In this document: positions 1 through 5,773 of the stretch, piece by piece
Numbering within the stretch: the first letter of the stretch is position 1
Layout of the letters: the number at the start of each line of letters is the position of its first letter
Assembly (NCBI GenBank): GCA_014729205.1
Contig: WJKG01000092.1
Span: 1 to 5,773, forward strand
Origin: a candidate division GN15 bacterium
GTDB lineage: Bacteria; Zixibacteria; MSB-5A5; GN15; FEB-12
Length of the DNA: 5,773 nt
Reading direction: 5' to 3'
Translations under genes and position numbers: made by a program
The notes under the pieces: model-generated
What the model saw: the letters and a program-made list of their open reading frames with translations, nothing else
Told to the model about the DNA's origin: nothing
The model's database searches: none

Positions 1-631
1 GCCGCAGAGACATCGACACTACCCCTAAACCAATGCCGATCATGATCGCACGTTGACCCGCTAAATTGGGGAAGTTCATGATCCATACGGCCAGGTTCGG
101 TACCTGGAAGAGATTGAACGACTCGGGGATGAACCCGGTCAGCGCCATGCCGAATGGCGTACGTCCCAGCAGGATGATAAACGCGGCAACCAACAGAATG
201 GTCGCTTCACGGTTCTTGGCGCGGAACGCGCGGTACGACGCCGACGCCACAAAGAACGCCAGCAGCGAGTACATGGTGGCACCCAATGGGAGTACCACAG
301 CATCGAATATATTCTGGAAGTAGGATCCCTCGGCGGTCGGAGAGGCCGCAATACCGCCCGGGTTACCAATCTTGAACAAGCCCACGATCAGCATCACCGC
401 AAAACCAGCCAGGGTAACGATCGAGTACGGCCAGTCTCCCTTGCGACGAGCCAGCTTGGTGGCGTGGACACGGACCAGATTGCCGCCGCCCAGGAAGAAC
501 GCGAATACGGCGATAATATCGAAGAATACCGTGAAGTCCTCGCCCAGCCCCTCGGCGGGGGGCAGGAAGACAGAGATGATCAGCAGCGTTCCGACAAAGA
601 ACGTTATGGCAAGCGGTACTTCGCGTCTCAT
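1..631 (-). CDS. B2: partial polytopic membrane protein, paralogue of B1 (3' end outside window)
   Basis: An open frame of 210 codons plus one base runs from ATG at 631 to the window edge without a stop. The protein begins MRREVPLAITFFVG and parallels B1 along its whole length: LAFFVASASYRAFRAKN (124-140), LLGRTPFG (154-161), LTGFIPE (164-170), WIMNFP (183-188) and AGQRAIMIGI (191-200). Comparison with B1 suggests only about a dozen residues are missing. Helices are at about 7-23, 36-52, 70-86, 114-132, 143-157 and 191-208. B2 carries a longer, Gly/Pro-rich loop (88-104) between helices three and four than B1 does. The start lies 16 bases after the A2 stop, with GGTGGTG upstream as a possible ribosome-binding site. 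As in the first module, a B gene directly follows an A gene. Function unknown. Confidence 0.88.
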   Translation of the reverse strand, partial: MRREVPLAITFFVGTLLIISVFLPPAEGLGEDFTVFFDIIAVFAFFLGGGNLVRVHATKLARRKGDWPYSIVTLAGFAVMLIVGLFKIGNPGGIAASPTAEGSYFQNIFDAVVLPLGATMYSLLAFFVASASYRAFRAKNREATILLVAAFIILLGRTPFGMALTGFIPESFNLFQVPNLAVWIMNFPNLAGQRAIMIGIGLGVVSMSLR

Positions 632-647
632 AACCTTACACCACCAA

Positions 648-1892
648 CTACTGCGTTGAGAATACGTACGTCAACGCGTCGAAAATCTCCTGCATAAAGG
701 CCACATCGAAAGCCTGGCCAAGAGTGACCGCAACCACACCAATGATAATCACCACCATCGCCACGAACTTGCCGACATCCTGTCCCTTGAGCGATCCCAG
801 TTGCTTCGGCTCACCAGACAAATACGCCGAGGCTGCAAACAGCTCCTCACCGATAAGCGTGAAATCACACGCGGCGATGAAGAAAGGCAACTGGGCGGGG
901 CGGGCAGTACCGGCAATCTGAATGGCGTTGATCGAGTTACCTGTTTCCGCCAGGATCAGCGATTCAGCGAAGAACGCCCCCAGCAAGAACACTGTCGCCG
1001 GCTTTTCACGCACCATGATACCGTCGACCGCGGCCACATAGCCGAACTGCTCGTCGGTTACATACTGCACCATGTCGTCATTGTAGGCGTCGGGGCGACC
1101 GGCAGTCTGGTAAGAAGCCTTGATGGTCTCGCGGGCCGCTGTCATCACCAGCGAACGCGAGACCGGCATACGCACATGAATATCATAATCTGCAACCGTT
1201 CGCGACACATGACCAAGAATGGTAATAGCGGCCAGTGTCTGCACATCGTCCATATCCAGAATACCCGGGATGTACAGAATCGGCCGCCCCATCTCAGTGG
1301 CACGACCAATGGCCTCATCGACCGCCTCTAATCCGGCGATCTTACGAATGAACAGATCCTCGCCCTTCTTGGCGGCACTGATGAAGTAGAATACCGAAAT
1401 CGAAATAAGCAACGCGATCACGAACAACCACGCCCGGTCGACATGCAACCACTCGCGCTGCGGGCTCACCGGCTCGGTAGCCACCGAGCGGGCGGAATCA
1501 TTGCGCGAATAGGCCATGACGTAATACGAATACAGCGTATCACGGTACAGTGACTCATCCAAATAGAAGTTGCTGCCCGGCAACAACTCCTGCAGAGGCT
1601 CAAATTCTCTCTCGTTAATACTGCGGAAGACGGTGTAGCCAACCACCTTACCTCCCGGGACCCGATCGTTTACCGAGGGTACCCAGGTCAATTCGAGCGC
1701 GTCGGCATCATCGTACTTGTGATCGGTGACAACTACCGAGGTAGGAGGTTCAATCTGGACCTTAGCTGTATCAACTGCGGCTGTGTCAGCCGGTGTCTCC
1801 GACTGTGCGTGAATGGCACTCGATGTAACAAGGAACAGGCAAAATAGAAAGAGGTGGAATAGCAGGATATGTCTCGAATGCCGGCGCCGCAC
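648..1892 (-). CDS. A2: second exported FN3-domain membrane protein, paralogue of A1
   Basis: A 414-residue protein with the A1 layout: Arg/His-rich N-terminus and hydrophobic core (about 9-24) with a likely cleavage site after IHA (29); a linker; a fibronectin type III-like domain (about 47-145, with LELTWVPSV and YSYYVMAYS strands); a membrane helix (154-172); the conserved domain (179-375); a second membrane helix (376-392); a C-terminal tail of about 20 residues, longer than that of A1. Over the conserved domain the two align without gaps at an offset of 30 residues, and I count roughly 70% identity by eye, whereas their signal, linker and FN3 parts share only the fold pattern. This split suggests that the cytoplasmic domain meets a common partner while the outer domains recognise different ones. 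The GTG start overlaps the stop of D and preserves the signal peptide. Function unknown. Confidence 0.9.
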   Translation of the reverse strand: MRRRHSRHILLFHLFLFCLFLVTSSAIHAQSETPADTAAVDTAKVQIEPPTSVVVTDHKYDDADALELTWVPSVNDRVPGGKVVGYTVFRSINEREFEPLQELLPGSNFYLDESLYRDTLYSYYVMAYSRNDSARSVATEPVSPQREWLHVDRAWLFVIALLISISVFYFISAAKKGEDLFIRKIAGLEAVDEAIGRATEMGRPILYIPGILDMDDVQTLAAITILGHVSRTVADYDIHVRMPVSRSLVMTAARETIKASYQTAGRPDAYNDDMVQYVTDEQFGYVAAVDGIMVREKPATVFLLGAFFAESLILAETGNSINAIQIAGTARPAQLPFFIAACDFTLIGEELFAASAYLSGEPKQLGSLKGQDVGKFVAMVVIIIGVVAVTLGQAFDVAFMQEIFDALTYVFSTQ

Positions 1893-1894
1893 TA
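1890..1894 (-). other. TAGTG stop/start overlap between D and A2
   Basis: On the minus strand the D stop TAG (1894-1892) and the A2 start GTG (1892-1890) share one G. Such overlaps normally allow a terminating ribosome to re-initiate. A purine-rich AGGG lies about 12 bases before the GTG, a weak site by itself, so A2 translation may depend on D. Confidence 0.75.
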
Positions 1895-2593
1895 TTTTAT
1901 CAACCCTAGCCAGGTACCAAACAGGAAGTCTACACGGCCGATCAGTAGCGACATACGGCTCATGACCGTGTACCCGAATGAAGCACCAAACGTGATCATA
2001 AGGAAGAAGATACCCACCTTGGCCGTTGCGCCAAAGACACCGCGGTGCTCCTTGGAGAAGAAAAAGTACACCAGGCCGGTGAAGGTGCCGATGAGAATCA
2101 CCAGGTTGCCAACCACATCATAGGTGGAGAAGGCCTGGAACATCACCTCTCCCGTTGCGGGGTCGGTTTGCCACATGCCGAACAGCGGCATAATGGTTCC
2201 TTGGACCTGTCGCATCATGTTTGATGAGAAGTAGTTGATCAAGTACAGTCCGGCCGTACTGCCCACAATGAAGGCCAGCGGCCAGCGTGAAATCCACCCA
2301 AACTTCGGGACCAGGCGAGCCAGCATCAGAATACCGAGCAGAGCACCAATCCAGAGCATCCAGTCCGGATCCTTGGTGATTACATTCCCGGCGGCGTCGT
2401 ACTCCTCCGGCGGGAACACGCCGGTCCAGAACTTGCCATGGACGTTATCCCAGAACAGAACCACAAACCAGTAGCCTGCGGAAATGCCCACGAAGATTGA
2501 CTCACTCAACTTGTACCAGGGGTTATCCTTGTACAGGAAGGAGACAATACCCAGTGTCAGAAATGCTGCTACCCAAACTGCAATATGTTCCAT
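1892..2593 (-). CDS. D: polytopic membrane protein of unknown function, six or seven helices
   Basis: A 233-residue protein. Hydrophobic segments lie at about 3-20, 33-49, 78-95, 104-121, 158-178 and 190-211, plus a shorter Met/Leu/Phe-rich stretch at 213-231 that may be a seventh or re-entrant helix. Between the first two helices is a polar motif YKDNPWYKLSE (21-31), and helix two contains aromatic-rich AGYWFVVLFWDN (39-50). Two larger polar loops lie at 50-77 and 126-156. No resemblance to B1/B2 beyond general hydrophobicity was found, and no family was recognised. The ATG follows the C stop by 6 bases, with an AGGGGAAG site (2603-2610) inside the end of C. The stop overlaps the GTG start of A2 by one base, which indicates translational coupling. 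It is the only single-copy polytopic gene here, so together with C it could form the core of the proposed complex. Confidence 0.88.
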   Translation of the reverse strand: MEHIAVWVAAFLTLGIVSFLYKDNPWYKLSESIFVGISAGYWFVVLFWDNVHGKFWTGVFPPEEYDAAGNVITKDPDWMLWIGALLGILMLARLVPKFGWISRWPLAFIVGSTAGLYLINYFSSNMMRQVQGTIMPLFGMWQTDPATGEVMFQAFSTYDVVGNLVILIGTFTGLVYFFFSKEHRGVFGATAKVGIFFLMITFGASFGYTVMSRMSLLIGRVDFLFGTWLGLIK

Positions 2594-2599
2594 AACCGT

Positions 2600-3619
2600 C
2601 TACTTCCCCTGTCCCAGCGGTTGTTTCTTTCGCCCACTGGTTAGAAAGGCGGCATTACCAATAATGACGAACGCAATCACCACCATGTGAGCAAACGACT
2701 GCGACAGCATGTACTTCGTTCCCTTGCCAGGCAATCCGGTCAACAACTCAAACTCAGCGGCACCGTTCATTCCGCCCAGCAGTCCCTCGAGCTGCCCGGC
2801 GTTCACATAGGCATACATCATCGGTGCCTGTACCGCCGTGTTACCGGCGCCCATCCACAGACCATAACGGTCCACGGCTACCTGCACCCACTCCTGAGTA
2901 CCGGGGTATCCGGCCGAGAGATTGAAAGCGTAGTCAATGTTGGAGAAGTTCTTGACATTACGCACCAATGGCAGATCCCTGTAGGCCGAACCGGTGTAAT
3001 CACGAGGGAACATCGACTCAATATTCGCGCCCATGCGCTGAATGACGAACTCGTTACCCGCCTGGAAGCCAAGGTTGACATAGTCAACGCCGTACTCGAG
3101 ATTCTTCTGCTGTACTCGCGGATCGGCCAGAGCTGCCTGCAGTGCCAAATCTGCCTGTTGTGGTCCCTGGGGCCATAACCCCATGATGATAACCTTCAAA
3201 TCGTTGAGCAGACAGTACCGAAGGAACGACTCTGCCATTGGTTGCAGCTCCGGAGCCGACGGTGGATCGTAGTCAAACGACACCAGCACCTTCGAGCCCG
3301 GCGGCAATGATTCCAGCGCGTCGTAGAGCTGCTGAACCTCGGGTGAAATCTTGATCTCCTGCGTGATCGACATGAAGAATGGCAGCACCACCGCCAGTGC
3401 CACGAACAGGAACACGATCCGTCTATCCAGCAGCTGACCCCTGAGGGTGCGAACCAGCATCCATACTAACGCCAGGAAAATCAGGATGATTACAACGATC
3501 GAAACGGCGGGTGAAAACGCCAACGCCCCGATCCAGCCACCCACTTTACCCAGGTAGACGATAATCGACAGGATAAGAATGAGGCCAACAACCAGTATCT
3601 CTTTGGCTCGTTCGCTCAT
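2600..3619 (-). CDS. C: membrane-anchored protein with a ~220-aa extracytoplasmic domain, function unknown
   Basis: A 339-residue protein. Hydrophobic helices lie at about 8-24, 38-57 and 67-85, followed by a soluble domain (about 88-305) and a final helix (309-326) with a basic tail (GRKKQ). Basic residues at 58-67 (RTLRGQLLDRR) and at the C-terminus put those parts in the cytoplasm, and so the soluble domain outside. That domain looks alpha/beta: strand VLVSFDYDPP (111-120), helix, strand KVIIMGLWPQG (142-152), helix, then YVNLGFQAG (180-188). A Gly-rich stretch follows: GAGNTAVQAP (257-266) and GQLEGLLGGMNGAAEFE (275-291). The pattern resembles the A conserved domain in strand-helix order, which hints at distant kinship. 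No catalytic triad or nucleotide-binding loop is evident. The start is supported by GGTGAG 5 bases before ATG, within the end of B1. C lies in frame with D across its TAG stop. Confidence 0.9.
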   Translation of the reverse strand: MSERAKEILVVGLILILSIIVYLGKVGGWIGALAFSPAVSIVVIILIFLALVWMLVRTLRGQLLDRRIVFLFVALAVVLPFFMSITQEIKISPEVQQLYDALESLPPGSKVLVSFDYDPPSAPELQPMAESFLRYCLLNDLKVIIMGLWPQGPQQADLALQAALADPRVQQKNLEYGVDYVNLGFQAGNEFVIQRMGANIESMFPRDYTGSAYRDLPLVRNVKNFSNIDYAFNLSAGYPGTQEWVQVAVDRYGLWMGAGNTAVQAPMMYAYVNAGQLEGLLGGMNGAAEFELLTGLPGKGTKYMLSQSFAHMVVIAFVIIGNAAFLTSGRKKQPLGQGK

Positions 3620-3621
3620 AC

Positions 3622-4269
3622 CTACTCACCCCCCAGGTGCGAACGCTCGATACCGAGAATAATCCGCAGCGATGTTGACACCAGACCCAGTGCGATTCCG
3701 ATCATGATTGCCCGCTGTCCGGCTGCCTGTGGATAATTCATTACCCAGCTGGCCAGATCGGACAGTCGCCAACCAACAGGCATGAACCCGGTCAATATGT
3801 CACCCACCGGCACACGACCCAGCATCACGAAGAAGGCCGCAATCAGCAGCAGCGAAGCCTCAAGGTTGCGGGCTCGGAAAGCACGATACGATGCCGAGGC
3901 CACGAAGAATGCCAGGATGGCAAACATGGTCGATGACAGCGGCGTGTATGCCCATTCGTAAAGCCACGAAAAGAACGTGCCGGCCTCGCGGTAGCCCTGA
4001 CCGCCAGCAAATCCAGGAATGACAATCAACAGGAAGGAGAATATAATAACGAGCGCGTAGCCCCAGTCCTCCTTGCGTCCGACCACCTTCTGGGCCGAAA
4101 TCTTCATCAGGTTCAAGGCACCGAGCCAGATGGCAAAAGCGGCGACAATCGAGAACCAGTCCGAGAACCAGGCATTCATCTTGGAGAACGGCCAGTGCGG
4201 TATGAAGTACTGCAGAACAAAGACCGCTCCAACAATGCCTGTTATCAATAGTGGTATTTCTCGACGCAT
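3622..4269 (-). CDS. B1: polytopic membrane protein of unknown function, about six helices
   Basis: A 215-residue integral membrane protein, clearly paralogous to B2. Hydrophobic segments lie at about 7-23, 38-58, 71-90, 110-127, 137-155 and 183-206. The N-terminus (MRRE) and the loop with SYRAFRARN (127-135) are basic and probably cytoplasmic. The most conserved parts relative to B2 are LAFFVASASYRAFRA (119-133), the LGR-P-G / LTGF-P stretch (150-164) and AGQRAIMIGI (183-192) in the last helix. The ATG lies 14 bases after the A1 stop, with AGGA close to it. Its own end supplies the ribosome-binding site of C, only 2 bases downstream, so expression of the two is probably coupled. No transporter signature, charged intramembrane motif or cofactor ligand was recognised. 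Pairing with an A-type gene in both copies suggests that A and B products work together, perhaps as direct partners. Confidence 0.9.
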   Translation of the reverse strand: MRREIPLLITGIVGAVFVLQYFIPHWPFSKMNAWFSDWFSIVAAFAIWLGALNLMKISAQKVVGRKEDWGYALVIIFSFLLIVIPGFAGGQGYREAGTFFSWLYEWAYTPLSSTMFAILAFFVASASYRAFRARNLEASLLLIAAFFVMLGRVPVGDILTGFMPVGWRLSDLASWVMNYPQAAGQRAIMIGIALGLVSTSLRIILGIERSHLGGE

Positions 4270-4283
4270 ATCCTGCTACAATT

Positions 4284-5588
4284 CTAATCGATCACCCGGA
4301 ACACCTGCGAGAGCTCCCAGATGCCCAGCGATTCCAATATTACTCCAACAATTATCGATATCAGCACTACCGCCTTGCCAATATCCTGCCCCTTCAGCGA
4401 GCCGAGCAGTTTCGGCTCCTTGGACAGATAGGCGGAGGCTGCGAACAGTTCCTCACCAATCAGCGTGTAGTCACACGCGGCAACGAAGAACGGCAACTGC
4501 GAGGGCATCGCCGTTCCCGCAATCTGAATAGCCCCAATAGAGTTGCCCGTCTCAGCCAGAATCAGCGATTCCGCATAGAACGCGCCCATGAAGAAGATCG
4601 TGGCGGGCTTCTCGCGAACCACCATTCCATCAATACCGGCAGCATAACCGAACTGGTCATCGGTCAGGTAGTGCACTTGATCCTCATGGAAGGAATCCGG
4701 TCGACCGACCTTGGAATACGCTTCCTTGACAATCTCTTTGGCCGTGACCATCACCAGCGAACGAGACACCGGCACTTCCAGCCAGGTATCATACGTCGCA
4801 GCCAGTTCAGCCACGCGACCAAGGATAGTCACACCGGCAATGGTCTGTACATTATTCATATCCTGCGTGCCGGGAATATAGAAGATGCTCTTACCCATCT
4901 CAGTGGCGCGACCGACTGCTTCATCAACCGCCTCCAGACCGGCGATCTTGCGAATGAAGAGCTCCTTGCCTCTCTGAGCTTGGTTGATATAGTACAAGAT
5001 AAAGGCACACAGCAGGATAACACCAACAAATACGTTCAGGCGGCGCCAGTCAAACCACTGTGCTGTAGACTTCACTGGACCGGCAACTTCAGACTCCGAG
5101 GTCGCCTGCCACAAGAGCACACCATCCTCGATCTGCCGGTTGACCGCGACCACCCTGTAGAAGAACTCCTGCCCGGTTGTGGCGTTGCCATCACGAACTT
5201 CGTTCGCCTGACCGGTGACATCTCCAATCTCCGTCCACTCACCCGGTTGGCCGTTAGCGGCCGGAGCCCGCATGATAACATACCGATCTACCTTCCCCCC
5301 ATCGTAATCATCAACCGATAACTCCCAACCAACGTCAACAGAACCGCCATCATCGTTGGGGGTGTCTTCAACTGTAATATTAGTGGGGGCTGCCGGATAG
5401 GCGTCATCGGGGATGGAGTCTTCGGGAATATCGGCAATCGAATCGATCACCGGCACCGCCGGGACCTCCTCGAGATCAACCGACTCTTGGGCCAGCGACG
5501 TTTCAACAGCTACCAGCGCGACAATCGCAAACGCGATAGTGAGGATTACGGCCCAGGGATGCGAAGCTTTGCGGCGGTCGAATTTCAA
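4284..5588 (-). CDS. A1: exported FN3-domain membrane protein with conserved ~200-aa domain of unknown function
   Basis: A 434-residue protein, first gene of the operon and paralogue of A2. Seen in order: basic N-terminus and hydrophobic core (about 12-28) with a plausible signal-peptidase site after SLA (33); an acidic, Pro-rich linker (35-65); a fibronectin type III-like beta domain (about 66-165, with VDVGWEL and FFYRVVAVN strands); a membrane helix (184-202); a highly conserved domain (209-405); a second helix (405-424). Basic residues after the first helix (QRGKELFIRK) suggest the conserved domain is cytoplasmic and the FN3 domain extracytoplasmic. Conserved blocks include LFIRKIAGLEAVDEA, PVSRSLVM, VREKPAT, AESLILAETGNSI and TLIGEELFAASAYLS. 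The start is TTG: an in-frame TAG (5622-5624) lies 12 codons upstream with no ATG or GTG between, and GAGGA sits 9 bases before TTG. FN3 domains usually mediate binding; the conserved domain has no function I can name. It may belong to the uncharacterised DUF6754 type, which is recollection only. Confidence 0.9.
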   Translation of the reverse strand: MKFDRRKASHPWAVILTIAFAIVALVAVETSLAQESVDLEEVPAVPVIDSIADIPEDSIPDDAYPAAPTNITVEDTPNDDGGSVDVGWELSVDDYDGGKVDRYVIMRAPAANGQPGEWTEIGDVTGQANEVRDGNATTGQEFFYRVVAVNRQIEDGVLLWQATSESEVAGPVKSTAQWFDWRRLNVFVGVILLCAFILYYINQAQRGKELFIRKIAGLEAVDEAVGRATEMGKSIFYIPGTQDMNNVQTIAGVTILGRVAELAATYDTWLEVPVSRSLVMVTAKEIVKEAYSKVGRPDSFHEDQVHYLTDDQFGYAAGIDGMVVREKPATIFFMGAFYAESLILAETGNSIGAIQIAGTAMPSQLPFFVAACDYTLIGEELFAASAYLSKEPKLLGSLKGQDIGKAVVLISIIVGVILESLGIWELSQVFRVID

Positions 5589-5773
5589 ACTGCAGCGTCC
5601 TCGGTAACTCTGTTTCGTTGTCTACCAGCTCGCAGGCCGGAAGACGCGGCGGCAGCATATACAAAAAAGAGACTCGCACACCCGCTTGATTGTGCAAAGC
5701 AAGTTACACGAGACTACTGATTCTCAGCTACTTTGCGTCCTGATAGCCTGCTCAAAACAACGGGGTTCAATTA
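5589..5773 (-). other. Leader region upstream of the operon, no gene seen
   Basis: These 185 bases carry no supportable gene and presumably hold the operon's promoter. Read on the minus strand, there is a T-run followed by TATATG (5656-5661) that could act as a -10 element, but no good -35 hexamer lies 16-18 bases upstream. An imperfect inverted repeat has GCAAAG/CTTTGC arms at 5694-5699 and 5731-5736, with a smaller GAGA/TCTC pair (5710-5713 and 5722-5725) inside. It could be an operator, an RNA hairpin or chance. The T-run is too far from these arms to form an intrinsic terminator. The end of any upstream gene is outside the window. Confidence 0.3.
5598..5602 (-). promoter_or_regulatory. 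Shine-Dalgarno site fixing the TTG start of A1
   Basis: Reads GAGGA on the minus strand, 9 bases before the TTG at 5588. It decides the start codon, because no ATG or GTG occurs between TTG and the upstream in-frame stop at 5622-5624, and any later start would cut into the signal peptide. Confidence 0.7.

Noticed and set aside
1..631. Possible frameshift or pseudogene, since B2 is absent as a complete open frame
   Set aside because: Translating from ATG at 631 gives 210 uninterrupted codons aligned with B1, so the gene is truncated by the window and not broken.
66..659. Several plus-strand open frames and one other-frame minus-strand frame over B2
   Set aside because: The B2 frame matches B1 over its full length, so the others are shadows. 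B2 lacks a stop only because the window ends.
2687..3178. Plus-strand open frame antisense to C
   Set aside because: It is Arg/His/Gln-rich with no recognisable features and no independent upstream signals, and the sense gene C has convincing helices and a ribosome-binding site.
4251..5321. Long plus-strand open frame (356 codons) antisense to A1, with a similar one at 801-1331 antisense to A2
   Set aside because: The two antisense translations resemble each other only because the sense proteins are conserved. They are rich in Arg, His and Gly, lack domain features, and occupy an opposite-strand frame of well-supported genes.
5656..5690. Sigma-70-like promoter with TATATG as -10
   Set aside because: No acceptable -35 hexamer at 16-18 bases. 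Kept only as a remark in the leader entry.
5503..5697. Short minus-strand open frame upstream of and overlapping the A1 start in another frame
   Set aside because: It is a 64-codon Arg/Pro/Cys-rich product with no ribosome-binding site noticed and overlaps the A1 signal peptide. A leader peptide cannot be excluded but is unsupported.

Overview
All supported genes in this window lie on the minus strand and read from high to low coordinates as one tightly packed block. A short leader (5589-5773) precedes six genes, the last of which runs off the window start: A1 (5588-4284), B1 (4269-3622), C (3619-2600), D (2593-1892), A2 (1892-648) and B2 (631 to beyond position 1). The labels are mine. Gaps between genes are 14, 2, 6, -1 and 16 bases, so a single translationally coupled operon is the natural reading. 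No RNA gene, insertion sequence, CRISPR array or intergenic terminator was seen.

Every product is a membrane protein, and none matches a family to which I can assign a function. A1 and A2 are paralogues: export signal, fibronectin type III-like beta domain, one membrane helix, a very strongly conserved ~200-residue domain, and a second membrane helix near the C-terminus. B1 and B2 are paralogous proteins with about six helices. C has three N-terminal helices, a ~220-residue soluble domain and one C-terminal helix. D has six or seven helices. The order A-B-C-D-A-B shows that an A-B pair has been duplicated around the C-D pair. The DNA of the two copies differs at many synonymous sites, so the duplication is old and both copies are under protein-level constraint.

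My inference is a multi-subunit envelope complex in which A1/A2 and B1/B2 are paired, specialised subunits and C/D are shared or central ones. The A and C soluble domains may be distant relatives. Nothing catalytic, such as a Walker motif, metal cluster or haem site, can be recognised, so the biochemical role is open: transport, secretion, envelope sensing and scaffolding all remain possible. The A architecture fits my memory of an uncharacterised FN3-plus-DUF6754 type of protein, but I could not check this.

The organism is bacterial or, less likely, archaeal. Base composition is moderately GC-rich, Shine-Dalgarno sites are usable, start codons include TTG and GTG, and all five visible stop codons are TAG. 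Signal peptides followed by exported domains suggest an envelope system. The absence of recognisable homologues suggests a poorly cultured lineage, but the phylum cannot be fixed from this window.
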